This document shows positions 8,448 through 17,642 of a stretch of DNA of 64,000 nt, in pieces. A program made the position numbers and the translations under genes. This DNA is from Streptomyces sp. B1I3. GTDB taxonomy: Bacteria; Actinomycetota; Actinomycetes; Streptomycetales; Streptomycetaceae. The notes beneath the pieces were generated by a model. The model saw only the letters and a list, made by a program, of their open reading frames with translations, did no database searches and was not told the origin of the DNA. How positions within the stretch are numbered: position 1 is the stretch's first letter; each line of letters opens with the position of its first letter. The stretch covers positions 5,602,501 to 5,666,500 of the forward strand of contig NZ_JAUSYD010000001.1 in assembly GCF_030816615.1 (NCBI RefSeq). The letters are read 5' to 3'.

Positions 8448-9668
8448 CTACGCGTGTCCCAAGATCGGTGCGCCGGAGGTCCGGCGGTGACACGCGGGGT
8501 CGGCGCCCGCGCAGCTGACCGCGTCGTACGCCCCCACGCCGATGGCCGCGAAGTTGCTGAGACTTCGGGTTCCCGGCTCGAAATAGCCGCTGTGGCCGAT
8601 GGCGCCGGCGGCCGACACGATGCGGGCACCGAACCCCGGATCGACCGGGTCGGCCCCGTGGCCGAGCCCTCCGACCGCCATGTTCGGCACGTCCTTGATC
8701 CAGTCGTCGCCGTCCCGCATCGCCCACACCCGGGCCCGGGTGTGCAGTGCGCCCACGCTGTCCGCCCGCATCCCGGGACTTCCCGCGACCGCGATGTCGG
8801 ACACCCGGGACGGCAGCTCACGTGCGGCGAGGCCGCACAGCACGGAGCCGTAGCTGTGGCAGAACAGCGAGACGGCCGAGGTGCCCGGCAGGGCGGCCAC
8901 GAGTGCGTTCAGCCGCCCCGCCCCGACCGCCGCCAGTCTTCCCAGCGCGGCGTCCATCCCGATCCCGGCGGGCGCCGTGTAGTCCGCCCACGCGATGACC
9001 GCCGTACGCGCACCGGGGCGGGTGGAGCGTTCGGCGCCGTACAGCGACTGCGCCATGCCGACGGGCGCCGCGTTCTGCTTGTGGCCGGTGCGCTCCAGCG
9101 TCAGCAGATTCGTGTCGACCCCGGGGACGACGACCGAGACCCGCTCGGCCCGGTCCAGGTCGCCGAAGACCTCGGCCGCGCGACCCCGGCCGGCCGGGTC
9201 GAAGGAGAGGATCTGCCGGTCGCCGGCGAGCAGCGACCTGAAGCGTTCAACCCGGCGCAGGGCCTGACCGCGGCCGTCGGGTGAGAGTCCCGCGTCCCGC
9301 GTCCGCCGCAGCTCCTCGGCCTTCGCCCGCAGCAGTGCCTTCCGGTTGGCCCGGTAGCGAAGGGTGACGGGGGCGCCGTTCATGTTGCCCACCACCAGCG
9401 GGTACCTGTCGGTCAGCGCTACCTGCTGGCCCGTCGTGAGCGTCGCGAAGAAGTGGGCGAGGCGGTAGGCGGGCGCGTCCGCGTCGGGGAGTGCGTGACC
9501 GGCTATCCGGTCCCTCGCCCAGGAAGCGAGCGCGGTCTCGCGCGGTCCGGACGCGTGCTGATGACGCACGGCGGTCCACCCGGTGGTCGCCAGCATCACG
9601 AACACGACCGCGACGGCGAGCAGCGCGCGCCAGGCGGTGAGCGTGGGGGAGGAGTCGAAGGAGGTCAC
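8448..9668 (-). CDS. alpha/beta hydrolase (DUF1023 type), N-terminally anchored or secreted
   Basis: Predicted serine hydrolase of the actinobacterial DUF1023 group. From GTG 9668 the product has 406 residues, with a hydrophobic N-terminal segment (WRALLAVAVVFVMLATTGW) that serves as a signal or anchor. The nucleophile elbow is CHSYGS, preceded by the VSVVVPGVDTN strand and followed by DIAVAGSPGM. The catalytic His is likely in the C-terminal GHSGYF region. The frame stays open upstream to 9887, but that part is not homologous-looking. Substrates are unknown. Confidence 0.87.
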   Translation of the reverse strand: MTSFDSSPTLTAWRALLAVAVVFVMLATTGWTAVRHQHASGPRETALASWARDRIAGHALPDADAPAYRLAHFFATLTTGQQVALTDRYPLVVGNMNGAPVTLRYRANRKALLRAKAEELRRTRDAGLSPDGRGQALRRVERFRSLLAGDRQILSFDPAGRGRAAEVFGDLDRAERVSVVVPGVDTNLLTLERTGHKQNAAPVGMAQSLYGAERSTRPGARTAVIAWADYTAPAGIGMDAALGRLAAVGAGRLNALVAALPGTSAVSLFCHSYGSVLCGLAARELPSRVSDIAVAGSPGMRADSVGALHTRARVWAMRDGDDWIKDVPNMAVGGLGHGADPVDPGFGARIVSAAGAIGHSGYFEPGTRSLSNFAAIGVGAYDAVSCAGADPACHRRTSGAPILGHA

Positions 9669-9902
9669 TGCGCCCCACCCTAGGAGACGTGCGGGAGCGG
9701 TCGTCGCAGGGGTGACACAGATCACCCGACCGCGGGGATTCGACGTCGCATTGTCACACCGTGTGTACGGCGCGCCCACAACGCGCTGCCCCGGCGCCCC
9801 GGCATGCGCCCGGATCCCGCTACGGCGCCCGACGGAAGCCGCGGCCTTGTGAGTTCGGCCATGACGACGCGCCGAGGCGTACGGCACAGTTGTGCGGTTC
9901 GC

Positions 9903-10571
9903 CTAAGCGGCGCGCCAGTTGCCCGACAGCGCAGGTCCGAGGTGGTCCAGGTGGAGTTCGGTCAACTGGCGGAGCGCGTCGACACCGCCGTCCTGCCGCC
10001 GGCCCCAGAGCTGTCCGGTCAGCCGCATCACCCCGGAGAACGCGGCGACGGCCACCCTGGGGCGCGGATCGGTCTCCGGGTCCAGCCCCTCACGCTCCGC
10101 GATCAGCCGGGCGGTCTGCACCTCGAGGTCGACACTGCGCCGCAGGTGCGCGGCGAGCAGCGCGGGCGTCGATTCGATCATCCGGTAGGTACGCATCTGG
10201 AGTTCGACCGTGACGTCCCCTTCGACGGCCTCGGCGATGCTGTTCCAGGCGTTCAGCGCGGCCCGGCGCAGTGCCTCGAACGGGGCCTCGCCGGCGGGAC
10301 GTTGACGCAACTCCGTGAGGAAGCGCGCCTCCACCGACTCCTGGACGGCGAAGGCGGCCGCCTCCTTGTTCGCGAAGTGGCGGAAGAAGGTGCGCTGGGA
10401 GACCTCGACGGCCTCGGCGATCTCGTCGACCGTGGTCCGCTCGTACCCCTGGGCGGCGAAGAGTTCGAGAGCGGCGTGCAACAGGGCCTCGCGCGTGCGC
10501 TGTTTCTTGCGTTCACGCAATCCGGTCGGAGTCCCGGACGGGAGCACCCCGGAAGTCTGCCTGCGCGTCAC
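9903..10571 (-). CDS. TetR family transcriptional regulator
   Basis: Predicted repressor of the divergent MFS exporter. The 222-residue protein has an N-terminal TetR HTH (TVDEIAEAVEVSQRTFFRHFANKE, about residues 45-68) preceded by RKKQRTREALLHAALELF. The C-terminal part is a helical ligand-binding and dimerisation domain with a conserved Trp (LTGQLWGRRQDGG). The intergenic region to the exporter contains two perfect dyads listed separately, supporting autoregulation and control of the exporter. The ligand is unknown, probably a drug-like export substrate. Confidence 0.93.
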   Translation of the reverse strand: MTRRQTSGVLPSGTPTGLRERKKQRTREALLHAALELFAAQGYERTTVDEIAEAVEVSQRTFFRHFANKEAAAFAVQESVEARFLTELRQRPAGEAPFEALRRAALNAWNSIAEAVEGDVTVELQMRTYRMIESTPALLAAHLRRSVDLEVQTARLIAEREGLDPETDPRPRVAVAAFSGVMRLTGQLWGRRQDGGVDALRQLTELHLDHLGPALSGNWRAA

Positions 10572-10624
10572 GTACCGGACCTCTTTCTGCCGCTTTGACC
10601 GGCTCAGCCTACCTGTGAGCTACG

Positions 10625-10639
10625 TGACAGTTACTGTCA
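10625..10639. promoter_or_regulatory. dyad operator TGACAGT-T-ACTGTCA
   Basis: A perfect 7+1+7 inverted repeat lies 54 bases upstream of the TetR start, in the tetR-MFS divergent region. Its size fits a TetR-family operator. The dyad is seen; binding is inference. Confidence 0.65.
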
Positions 10640-10650
10640 TGTGAATTGGT

Positions 10651-10680
10651 TTGTTAACTGTCAGTGGCTGACACTAATCT
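10651..10680 (+). promoter_or_regulatory. MFS exporter promoter with overlapping second dyad
   Basis: A -35-like TTGTTA (10651-10656) and -10-like TAATCT (10675-10680) are separated by 18 bp, and the exporter ATG at 10688 follows by seven bases, suggesting a leaderless mRNA. The spacer holds a second perfect dyad TGTCAG-TGG-CTGACA (10659-10673), which shares the TGTCA half-site with the first dyad. Repressor bound here would block the promoter. Confidence 0.6.
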
Positions 10681-10687
10681 CCTGCGC

Positions 10688-12298
10688 ATGACTAGTCAGA
10701 CCACTGTCGAGAAGGCGCCGCGGGAGCCCGAAGACACCCGTGTTCCCGCACCGGCGAAAGGGCTGCGCGGCCATCCCTGGCTGACGCTGTTCGCGGTCGC
10801 CATCGGCGTGATGATGGTGGCGCTCGACGGCACGATCGTCGCGATCGCCAACCCCGCCATCCAGCAGGACCTCAAGGCCTCGCTCGCCGACGTCCAGTGG
10901 ATAACCAACGGCTACATGCTGGCCCTCGCGGTCTCCCTGATCACCGCGGGAAAGCTCGGTGACCGCTTCGGCCACCGTCAGACCTTCCTGGTGGGCATCG
11001 CGGGATTCGCCGCCGCGTCGGCGGCCATCGGCCTCTCCGACAGCGTGACCCTGGTGATCGTCTTCCGCGTGCTCCAGGGCCTCTTCGGCGCCCTGCTGAT
11101 GCCGGCGGCGCTCGGTCTGCTGCGCGCCACCTTCCCCGCCGAGAAGCTGAACATGGCCATCGGCATCTGGGGCATGGTGATCGGCGCGTCGACCGCGGGC
11201 GGTCCCATCCTCGGCGGCGTGCTCGTCGAGCACGTCAGCTGGCAGTCCGTCTTCTTCATCAACGTGCCGGTCGGCGTGATCGCGCTCGTCTTCGGTCTGG
11301 TGATCCTCAGGGACCACCGCGCCGAGAACGCGCCGAAGTCGTTCGACATCGGCGGGATCATGCTGCTGTCGCAGGCGATGTTCTGTCTGATCTGGTCGCT
11401 GATCAAGGGCTCCGAGTGGGGCTGGGGCGACCCCAAGACCCTCGGATTCCTCGGCGCCGCCGTGGTCCTGTTCTTCGTGTTCGCGCTCTCCCAGAAGAAC
11501 GTCCGCGAGCCGCTGATCCCGCTGGCCATGTTCCGCTCCGTGCCGCTCTCGGCCGGGGTGGTCCTCATGGTGCTGATGGCGTTCGCCTTCATGGGCGGCC
11601 TGTTCTTCGTCACCTTCTACCTCCAGAACGTCCACGGCATGAGCCCGGTCGACAGCGGTCTGCACCTGCTCCCGCTCACCGGCATGATGATCGTCGGCTC
11701 GCCGCTCGCCGGCGCCGCGATCACCAAGTTCGGTCCCCGGGTCCCGCTGGTCGGCGGCATGGTGTCCGTCGCGATCGCCATGTTCGGCATGTCGCAGCTG
11801 ACCATCGGCACGGGCACACTCACCATGTCGCTCTGGTTCGCGCTGCTCGGCCTCGGTCTGGCACCGGTCATGGTCGGCGCCACCGAGGTCATCGTGGGCA
11901 ACGCCCCGATGGAGCTCTCCGGTGTCGCGGGCGGGCTGCAGCAGGCCGCGATGCAGGTCGGTGGCAGCCTCGGCACGGCTGTCCTGGGCGCCGTCATGGC
12001 CGCCCAGGTCGACGCGAAGCTCGACGACAACTGGAAGGCGGCGGAGCTTCCGCCGGTGGACGCGGCCCAGCTGGAACAGGCGTCCTCGGCCATCAAGGTC
12101 GGTATGCCGCCGGTGGCACCCGGTACGCCGCCGGAGGTCGCGGCGAAGATCGCGGGCGTCGCCCATGACACGTTCGTGTCGGGGATGAGCTCCGCGTTCA
12201 TGGTCGCCGGAATCGTCGCGGTGGTCGCGGCCCTGGTCGCCATGCTCACCAAGCGCGGCGTGAACGCCGAGGCAGGCATGGGGGCCGGCCACATCTGA
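10688..12298 (+). CDS. MFS drug exporter, EmrB/QacA (DHA2) family
   Basis: Proton-coupled multidrug efflux permease with 14 predicted membrane helices; 536 residues from ATG 10688. Motif A is GKLGDRFGHRQTF, the helix-1 signature ALDGTIVAIANPAI and motif C (ASTAGGPILGGVL) are typical of DHA2 transporters. The long C-terminal extension before the last helix is rich in Ala and Pro. It is divergent from a TetR gene and carries TetR-like dyads in its promoter, so inducible export of a toxic compound is the likely role. GTG 10664 is an alternative start but lies inside the operator. Confidence 0.94.
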   Translation: MTSQTTVEKAPREPEDTRVPAPAKGLRGHPWLTLFAVAIGVMMVALDGTIVAIANPAIQQDLKASLADVQWITNGYMLALAVSLITAGKLGDRFGHRQTFLVGIAGFAAASAAIGLSDSVTLVIVFRVLQGLFGALLMPAALGLLRATFPAEKLNMAIGIWGMVIGASTAGGPILGGVLVEHVSWQSVFFINVPVGVIALVFGLVILRDHRAENAPKSFDIGGIMLLSQAMFCLIWSLIKGSEWGWGDPKTLGFLGAAVVLFFVFALSQKNVREPLIPLAMFRSVPLSAGVVLMVLMAFAFMGGLFFVTFYLQNVHGMSPVDSGLHLLPLTGMMIVGSPLAGAAITKFGPRVPLVGGMVSVAIAMFGMSQLTIGTGTLTMSLWFALLGLGLAPVMVGATEVIVGNAPMELSGVAGGLQQAAMQVGGSLGTAVLGAVMAAQVDAKLDDNWKAAELPPVDAAQLEQASSAIKVGMPPVAPGTPPEVAAKIAGVAHDTFVSGMSSAFMVAGIVAVVAALVAMLTKRGVNAEAGMGAGHI

Positions 12299-12373
12299 CC
12301 GCCCCGGGCTCCCGCGCGTACGCCCGGCGCGCAGCCGGCGCGTCACGCCGCGGAAGCGTCAACACAGCGCATC

Positions 12374-12409
12374 CGACAGCCCCGCCGGGCAGGACCGGCG
12401 GGGCTGTCG
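12374..12409. terminator. strong hairpin terminator after the MFS gene
   Basis: A 15-bp perfect stem (CGACAGCCCCGCCGG and its complement) with a 6-base loop lies 76 bases after the exporter stop. It has no T-run, which is usual in streptomycetes. Confidence 0.8.
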
Positions 12410-12507
12410 CCTATCAGGGTGGTCCGCTGCCCCGCCCCTTCCCGGTGCACCGGTCCGCAGGTCAGAGTGCGGACATCGATGCACTCGACCACGGGGGTTG
12501 ATCCACC

Positions 12508-12936
12508 ATGCGCACGACCGTTCTCGCCGCCACCCTGGCGGCCACCGCACTCGTCCCGGCCACCGCCCTGGCCGGCACCGCGCCCGAGGCGCACCACGGG
12601 CCCGCCGCCGGGCAGGAACACTCCCGCAGCGCCCCGCGCACCGCTCCCGCGGGGCTCGCGCCGTGCGGGTCCGGGCAGCTCTGCCTGTGGGCGGAGCCAG
12701 GCTTCACGGGCGCCGTGCAGACCCATGAGCTGTCCACCGTCGACATCGAGAGCTGCGTACCGCTGGCGTCCGGCGGCACCGCACAGGCCCTCGTCAACCG
12801 CACCGGCCGGCCCGTCACCACCTTCCAGTCGGCCGAATGCGCCGAGACCGGCGAATTCGAGACGTACCCGGGCGGCGGCACCTGGGTCCCCCGCTCCCCG
12901 TACACGGTGCGGGCCTTCAAGATCTGGGAGAGCTGA
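12508..12936 (+). CDS. secreted peptidase inhibitor family I36-like protein
   Basis: Small exported protein of 142 residues. It has a Sec signal peptide (RTTVLAATLAATALVPATALA, cleavage near residue 22) and a C-terminal domain with the pattern CGSGQLCLWAEPGFTG, the gamma-crystallin-like start of the I36 / SMPI metalloprotease-inhibitor group. Four cysteines in the mature part (CGSGQLC, ESC, AEC) could form two disulfides. It stands alone, flanked by terminators on both sides. Inhibitor activity is inferred from family only; many members are untested. Confidence 0.85.
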   Translation: MRTTVLAATLAATALVPATALAGTAPEAHHGPAAGQEHSRSAPRTAPAGLAPCGSGQLCLWAEPGFTGAVQTHELSTVDIESCVPLASGGTAQALVNRTGRPVTTFQSAECAETGEFETYPGGGTWVPRSPYTVRAFKIWES

Positions 12937-12952
12937 GCGGCCCGGGAGACAC

Positions 12953-12990
12953 CGAAGGGCGGCGGGACCCATGAGGCCCGCCGCCCTTCG
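12953..12990. terminator. bidirectional terminator between the I36 gene and aceE
   Basis: A perfect 14-bp stem (CGAAGGGCGGCGGG and complement) with a 10-base loop lies between the convergent I36-type gene and aceE, so it can serve both transcripts. Confidence 0.85.
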
Positions 12991-13004
12991 TGGACACCGC
13001 GTCG

Positions 13005-15737
13005 TTACGCGTCGCCACCGGCCGGGCCGGGGTCGGCCGCGGCCACGTCCAGGAGCGCGTACCGGTCGACGGCCGTCTTCAGCGCCGAACGGTCGATCTT
13101 GCCCTCCTTGCCGAGCTCGGTGAGCACCGCGAGCACGATCGACTGCGCGTCGATGTGGAAGAAGCGGCGGGCCGCCCCCCGGGTGTCGGCGAAGCCGAAG
13201 CCGTCCGCGCCCAGCGACTGGTAGGCGCCGGGCACCCAGCGCGCGATCTGGTCGGGCACCGCACGCATCCAGTCCGAGACCGCCACGAAGGGACCCTCGC
13301 TGCCGGAGAGCTTCCGCGTCACGTACGGGACACGCTGCTCCTCCTCCGGGTGGAGCAGGTTGTACCGCTCCACGTCCACGGCCTCGCGGCGCAGCTCGTT
13401 CCAGGAGGTCGCCGACCAGACGTCCGCCTTCACGTCCCACTCGTCGGCGAGGATCCGCTGCGCCTCGACCGCCCACGGGACCGCCACGCCGGACGCCATG
13501 ATCTGGGCCGGGATCCGGCCCTTCTCGCCGGCGCGGTAGCGGTGCACGCCCGCGAGGATGCCCTCGACGTCCACGTCGGCGGGCTCGGCCGGATGCTGGA
13601 TCGGCTCGTTGTAGACGGTGAGGTAGTAGAAGACGTCCTCACTGTCCTCGCCGTACATCCTGCGCAGACCGTCCTTGACGATGTGCGCGATCTCGTACCC
13701 GAACGCCGGGTCGTAGGAGACACAGGCCGGGTTCGTGGAAGCGAGCAGCTGCGAGTGGCCGTCCGCGTGCTGGAGACCCTCGCCGGTCAGCGTCGTACGG
13801 CCGGCGGTCGCCCCCAGCACGAAGCCGCGCGACAGCTGGTCGGCCATCTGCCAGAACTGGTCACCGGTGCGCTGGAAACCGAACATCGAGTAGAAGACGT
13901 ACACCGGGATCAGCGGCTCGCCGTGCGTGGCGTACGCGGAACCCGCGGCGATCAGCGAGGCCGTGCAGCCCGCCTCGGAGATGCCGTCGTGCAGCATCTG
14001 CCCGGTCGGCGACTCCTTGTACGCGAGGAGCAGCTCGCGGTCCACCGACTCGTACTGCTGACCCAGCGGGTTGTAGATCTTCGCGCTCGGGAAGAACGCG
14101 TCCATGCCGAAGGTGCGGTACTCGTCGGGCGCGATCAGCACGAAGCGCTTGCCGATCTCCTTGTCCCGCATGAGGTCCTTCAGGACACGGACGAACGCCA
14201 TGGTGGTGGCGATCGACTGCTGTCCGGAGCCCTTCTTCGCGGTCGCGTACGCCTTCTCGTCGGGGAGGGGCAGCGGCTTCGCCCGCACGACGCGCGTCGG
14301 GACGTAGCCGCCCAGCCCCTTGCGCCGGTCGTGCATGTACTGGATCTCCTCCGAGTCGCGGCCCGGGTGGTAGTACGGCGGGTTGCCGTCCTCCAGCTGG
14401 TTGTCGGAGATCGGGAGGTGCAGCCGGTCGCGGAAGCGCTTGAGGTCCTCCGCCGTCAGCTTCTTCATCTGATGGGTCGCGTTGCGGCCCTCGAAGTTCG
14501 GGCCGAGCGTCCAGCCCTTGACCGTCTGCGCCAGGATGACGGTCGGCTGGCCCTTGTGGGCCTTGGCCGCCGCGTACGCCGCGTAGACCTTCCGGTGGTC
14601 GTGACCGCCGCGGCCCAGGTGCAGGATCTGCTGGTCGGACATGTCCTTGACCATGTCGCGCAGCCGCGGGTCGTCGCCGAAGAAGTGCTCGCGGATGTAC
14701 GCGCCGGTCTCGGTCGCGTACGTCTGGAACTGGCCGTCCGGGGTGGTGTTCAGCTTGTTGACCAGGATGCCCGTGCGGTCCTGGGCGAGCAGCGGGTCCC
14801 AGGTGCGGTCCCAGACCAGTTTGATGACGTTCCAGCCGGCGCCCCGGAACTGCGACTCCAGCTCCTGAATGATCTTGCCGTTGCCGCGCACCGGGCCGTC
14901 CAGGCGCTGCAGGTTGCAGTTGACCACGAAGGTGAGGTTGTCCAGACCCTCACGGGCGGCGATGGAGAGCTGGCCGAGCGACTCCGGCTCGTCCATCTCG
15001 CCGTCGCCCAGATAGGCCCAGACGTGCGACTCGGAGGTGTCGGCGATACCGCGCGCCTGCATGTAGCGGTTCATCCGCGCCTGGTAGATCGCGCCGAGCG
15101 GGCCCAGGCCCATCGACACCGTCGGGAACTCCCAGAAGTCCGGCATCGACCGGGGGTGCGGGTAGCTGGACAGGGCGTTCGGCGCCTTCGACTTCTCCTG
15201 CCGGAAGCCGTCGAGCTGCGCCTCGCTCAGCCGGTCGAGCAGGAAGGCGCGGGCGTAGATGCCGGGGGACGCGTGTCCCTGGAAGAAGATCTGGTCGCCG
15301 CCGCGGCCGTCGTCCTTGCCGCGGAAGAAGTGGTTGAAGCCCACGTCGTACAGCGAGGCGGAGGACGCGAAGGTGGCGATGTGCCCGCCGACGCCGATCC
15401 CGGGCCGCTGGGCGCGCGAGACCATCACCGCCGCGTTCCAGCGGGTCGCGTTGAGGATCTTGCGCTCGATCTCCTCGTCGCCGGGGAAGAACGGCTCGTC
15501 CTTCGTGGCGATCGTGTTCACGTAGTCCGTGCTGCGCATCTCCGGCACGGCGACGCGCTTCTCGCGCGCACGCTCGATGAGCCGGAGCATCAGATAGCGG
15601 GCCCGCTCACGGCCTCGCTCGTCCACGGCCGCGTCGAGGGAGTCGAGCCATTCCTGGGTCTCTTCCGGGTCGAAGTCCGGGACCTGGCTGGGAAGGCCGC
15701 CAATGATGATCGGGGTGCGATCGGATCCGGAAGCCAC
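13005..15737 (-). CDS. aceE: pyruvate dehydrogenase E1 component, homodimeric type (AceE)
   Basis: Thiamine-diphosphate enzyme that decarboxylates pyruvate and acetylates the lipoyl domain of E2, feeding acetyl-CoA to the TCA cycle and to fatty acid synthesis. The product has 910 residues, normal for the homodimeric AceE. The ThDP motif runs from GDGEMDEPES to VVNCN with about 26 residues between. HIATFASSASLYDVGFNHF is the characteristic N-terminal segment. GTG 15737 is chosen because AAGGAAC precedes it; the open frame upstream to 15869 has no AceE similarity. E2 and E3 genes are not in the window. Confidence 0.97.
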   Translation of the reverse strand: MASGSDRTPIIIGGLPSQVPDFDPEETQEWLDSLDAAVDERGRERARYLMLRLIERAREKRVAVPEMRSTDYVNTIATKDEPFFPGDEEIERKILNATRWNAAVMVSRAQRPGIGVGGHIATFASSASLYDVGFNHFFRGKDDGRGGDQIFFQGHASPGIYARAFLLDRLSEAQLDGFRQEKSKAPNALSSYPHPRSMPDFWEFPTVSMGLGPLGAIYQARMNRYMQARGIADTSESHVWAYLGDGEMDEPESLGQLSIAAREGLDNLTFVVNCNLQRLDGPVRGNGKIIQELESQFRGAGWNVIKLVWDRTWDPLLAQDRTGILVNKLNTTPDGQFQTYATETGAYIREHFFGDDPRLRDMVKDMSDQQILHLGRGGHDHRKVYAAYAAAKAHKGQPTVILAQTVKGWTLGPNFEGRNATHQMKKLTAEDLKRFRDRLHLPISDNQLEDGNPPYYHPGRDSEEIQYMHDRRKGLGGYVPTRVVRAKPLPLPDEKAYATAKKGSGQQSIATTMAFVRVLKDLMRDKEIGKRFVLIAPDEYRTFGMDAFFPSAKIYNPLGQQYESVDRELLLAYKESPTGQMLHDGISEAGCTASLIAAGSAYATHGEPLIPVYVFYSMFGFQRTGDQFWQMADQLSRGFVLGATAGRTTLTGEGLQHADGHSQLLASTNPACVSYDPAFGYEIAHIVKDGLRRMYGEDSEDVFYYLTVYNEPIQHPAEPADVDVEGILAGVHRYRAGEKGRIPAQIMASGVAVPWAVEAQRILADEWDVKADVWSATSWNELRREAVDVERYNLLHPEEEQRVPYVTRKLSGSEGPFVAVSDWMRAVPDQIARWVPGAYQSLGADGFGFADTRGAARRFFHIDAQSIVLAVLTELGKEGKIDRSALKTAVDRYALLDVAAADPGPAGGDA

Positions 15738-16216
15738 GCTGTTCCTTCGCTGGTCGGTGATGCCCTTCGGGCCTGATTCGGGGGGCCTGCCCCCGGAAGG
15801 CTGGTGTACGCCGCCTCCATCGTGTACCGCGAGGGCTTCGACGTCATCTCTACTGTGGGGTAACCACACGGTTCACGGACGCCGATGCGGGCACGAATCA
15901 ACAGCAACGTGACGGCGCCCCGGCCCAAACCGCAACCATACGCCCAACCCGGCCATGCGTTCCCAAAGGCTGTTCGACTCCGAATGGCGGACCGAAACGG
16001 CATAAGCTGAGGAAGGACGTAAAGGGTCCGGACACCGTGCCGGGCCCCGCAGGAGACGTGCCGGAGCTTGCGGCGACGTGGCAGGGAACGTCACCGTATA
16101 GGCGGTCTCGGACGCCGGGTACTTGCGCGATTCGCCGAGCCCGTGTGGACTACGGCCAACGCCCCGCGCACGCGCGTGGCTGAAGCATTTTCCGAAACAT
16201 GATCAGGAGGCAACCC
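15738..16216. other. divergent intergenic region between aceE and the DUF3052 gene
   Basis: About 480 bases with no credible gene. It must hold the aceE promoter (minus) and the DUF3052 promoter (plus). A CATAAGCT -10-like element near 16000 is visible, but no operator could be assigned. Confidence 0.5.
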
Positions 16217-16654
16217 GTGAGCGCGACCGCGGACCACGCGGAGGAACGGACCAACACGGCCGCAAGGCTTGGGTTCGAGCCCGGACAGGTGGTCCAGGAG
16301 ATCGGCTACGACGACGACGTCGAGCAGGAGCTCCGTGAGGGCATTGAGGCCACAATCGGCCAGGAACTCGTCGACGAGGACTACGACGACGTCGCTGACG
16401 TCGTCCTGCTCTGGTTCCGCGACGAGGACGGCGACCTTACGGACGCGCTGGTGGATGCCATTGGTCTGATCGAGGACGGTGGGGCGGTCTGGCTGCTGAC
16501 GCCCAAGACCGGCCGCGACGGATACGTCGAACCGAGCGACATCAACGAGGCTGCCCAGACCGCTGGTCTCGCCCAGACCAAGAGCATCAGCGCGGGCAAG
16601 GACTGGACGGGCAGCCGTCTGGTCACTCCCAAGGGGGCCAAGGCCAAGCGCTGA
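16217..16654 (+). CDS. DUF3052 family protein
   Basis: Acidic cytosolic protein of 145 residues and unknown function, widely conserved in actinomycetes next to aceE. It shows the family segments AARLGFEPGQVVQEIGYDDD, ADVVLLWFRDEDGDL and GAVWLLTPKTGRDGYVEPSD. The start GTG 16217 is fixed by a perfect AGGAGG at 16205-16210. The charged GRDGYVEPSDINEAAQTAGL segment recalls SAM-binding or regulatory modules, but no catalytic motif is evident. It is followed by a strong terminator. Confidence 0.92.
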   Translation: MSATADHAEERTNTAARLGFEPGQVVQEIGYDDDVEQELREGIEATIGQELVDEDYDDVADVVLLWFRDEDGDLTDALVDAIGLIEDGGAVWLLTPKTGRDGYVEPSDINEAAQTAGLAQTKSISAGKDWTGSRLVTPKGAKAKR

Positions 16655-16668
16655 ACGATTCACATCAC

Positions 16669-16707
16669 CGAAGGCCCCTGACGGCAACACGCCGCCGGGG
16701 GCCTTCG
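16669..16707. terminator. terminator after the DUF3052 gene
   Basis: A 10-bp stem (CGAAGGCCCC ... GGGGCCTTCG) begins 14 bases after the stop codon, with a GC-rich 18-base loop. Confidence 0.75.
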
Positions 16708-16830
16708 TACGTCCGCGAGGGCGCCCGCGCGGTACCTCCGGGAACCCGCCGGCGGGCGCTGCGTAGGGTGGGTGCGACCCGGCCGGATCGGCCCGGGGAA
16801 GTGGTGACGTTTGCGAAAGGACGCGTTCTC

Positions 16831-17289
16831 ATGGCGATCGAGGTAGACACGCCGGCTCCGGATTTCGAACTGAAGGACAACCACGGACGCACCGTGAAGC
16901 TCTCCGACTTCCGCGGTGAGAAGAACGTGGTGCTGCTCTTCTACCCGTTCGCCTTCACCGGTGTCTGCACCGGTGAACTCTGCGCGCTCCGTGACGAGCT
17001 GCCGCGGTTCGAGAACGACGACACCCAGCTGCTCGCCGTCTCCAACGACTCCATCCACACCCTGCGCGTCTTCGCCGAGCAGGAGGGCCTGGAGTACCCG
17101 CTGCTCTCGGACTTCTGGCCGCACGGCGAGGTGTCACGGGCGTACGGCGTCTTCGACGAGGAGAAGGGCTGCGCGGTGCGCGGCACCTTCATCATCGACA
17201 AGAAGGGCGTGGTGCGCTGGAGCGTCGTCAACGGCCTGCCGGACGCGCGTGACCTGAACGACTACGTCAAGGCGCTCGACTCGCTCTGA
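16831..17289 (+). CDS. peroxiredoxin, AhpE / 1-Cys type
   Basis: Thiol peroxidase that reduces hydrogen peroxide and organic hydroperoxides. The 152-residue protein starts APDFELKDNHGRTVKLSDF and has the active-site pattern P39-FAF-T43-GV-C46, with Cys46 as the peroxidatic cysteine. A second Cys at 51 and one near the C-terminal third (EKGCAVRG) could resolve the sulfenate, but AhpE-type enzymes usually rely on mycothiol or mycoredoxin. ATG 16831 follows GAAAGG. It lies next to the Ter stress region, though a common operon is unlikely. Confidence 0.93.
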   Translation: MAIEVDTPAPDFELKDNHGRTVKLSDFRGEKNVVLLFYPFAFTGVCTGELCALRDELPRFENDDTQLLAVSNDSIHTLRVFAEQEGLEYPLLSDFWPHGEVSRAYGVFDEEKGCAVRGTFIIDKKGVVRWSVVNGLPDARDLNDYVKALDSL

Positions 17290-17418
17290 CCGGGACTTCC
17301 GGGCGGGCAGCCGGGGGTTTCCGGAAGCGGTGGTACGGGGTTCTCCCGTAAGTGGCCGTCCGGGGATCTCCGGGTGCCGGGCGGATCCGCGGAAGCCGTT
17401 CGGATCCGCGGAGGCGGA

Positions 17419-17466
17419 CGGACCTCGGAAGCCGGACAGGAACGGATCTCGGAAGCCGGACAGGAA
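17419..17466. repeat. 24-bp tandem repeat in the peroxiredoxin-TerD intergenic region
   Basis: Two adjacent 24-bp units (17419-17442 and 17443-17466) differ at one base. Degenerate related units built on CGGATCCGCGGA lie just upstream from about 17380. The surrounding 17290-17642 stretch has no credible gene. Confidence 0.8.
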
Positions 17467-17642
17467 TCCCCGGCGGCCGTACGGGGACCGCGGGAGGCCG
17501 GATGGCGGGGTTCTCCCGGCGGCACCCGGCCAAAAGCCTGTTTTGGCCGGGAACCGGTCACTAGGATCGAATCGTTGATCCGATGCCACGCACGACGGGG
17601 GCGCTGGTGTCTGCCGGCCCTCTCAACACTTTTGGAGGACTC

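Noticed and set aside
10661..12346. Long minus-strand open frame opposite the MFS exporter
   Set aside because: It is Asp/His/Arg/Gly-rich without domains and is the mirror of a clear transporter; typical of antisense frames in high-G+C DNA.
12990..15776. Plus-strand frame of more than 900 codons over aceE
   Set aside because: Composition (Val/Arg/Leu/Gly repeats) and absence of family motifs show it is the antisense shadow of aceE.
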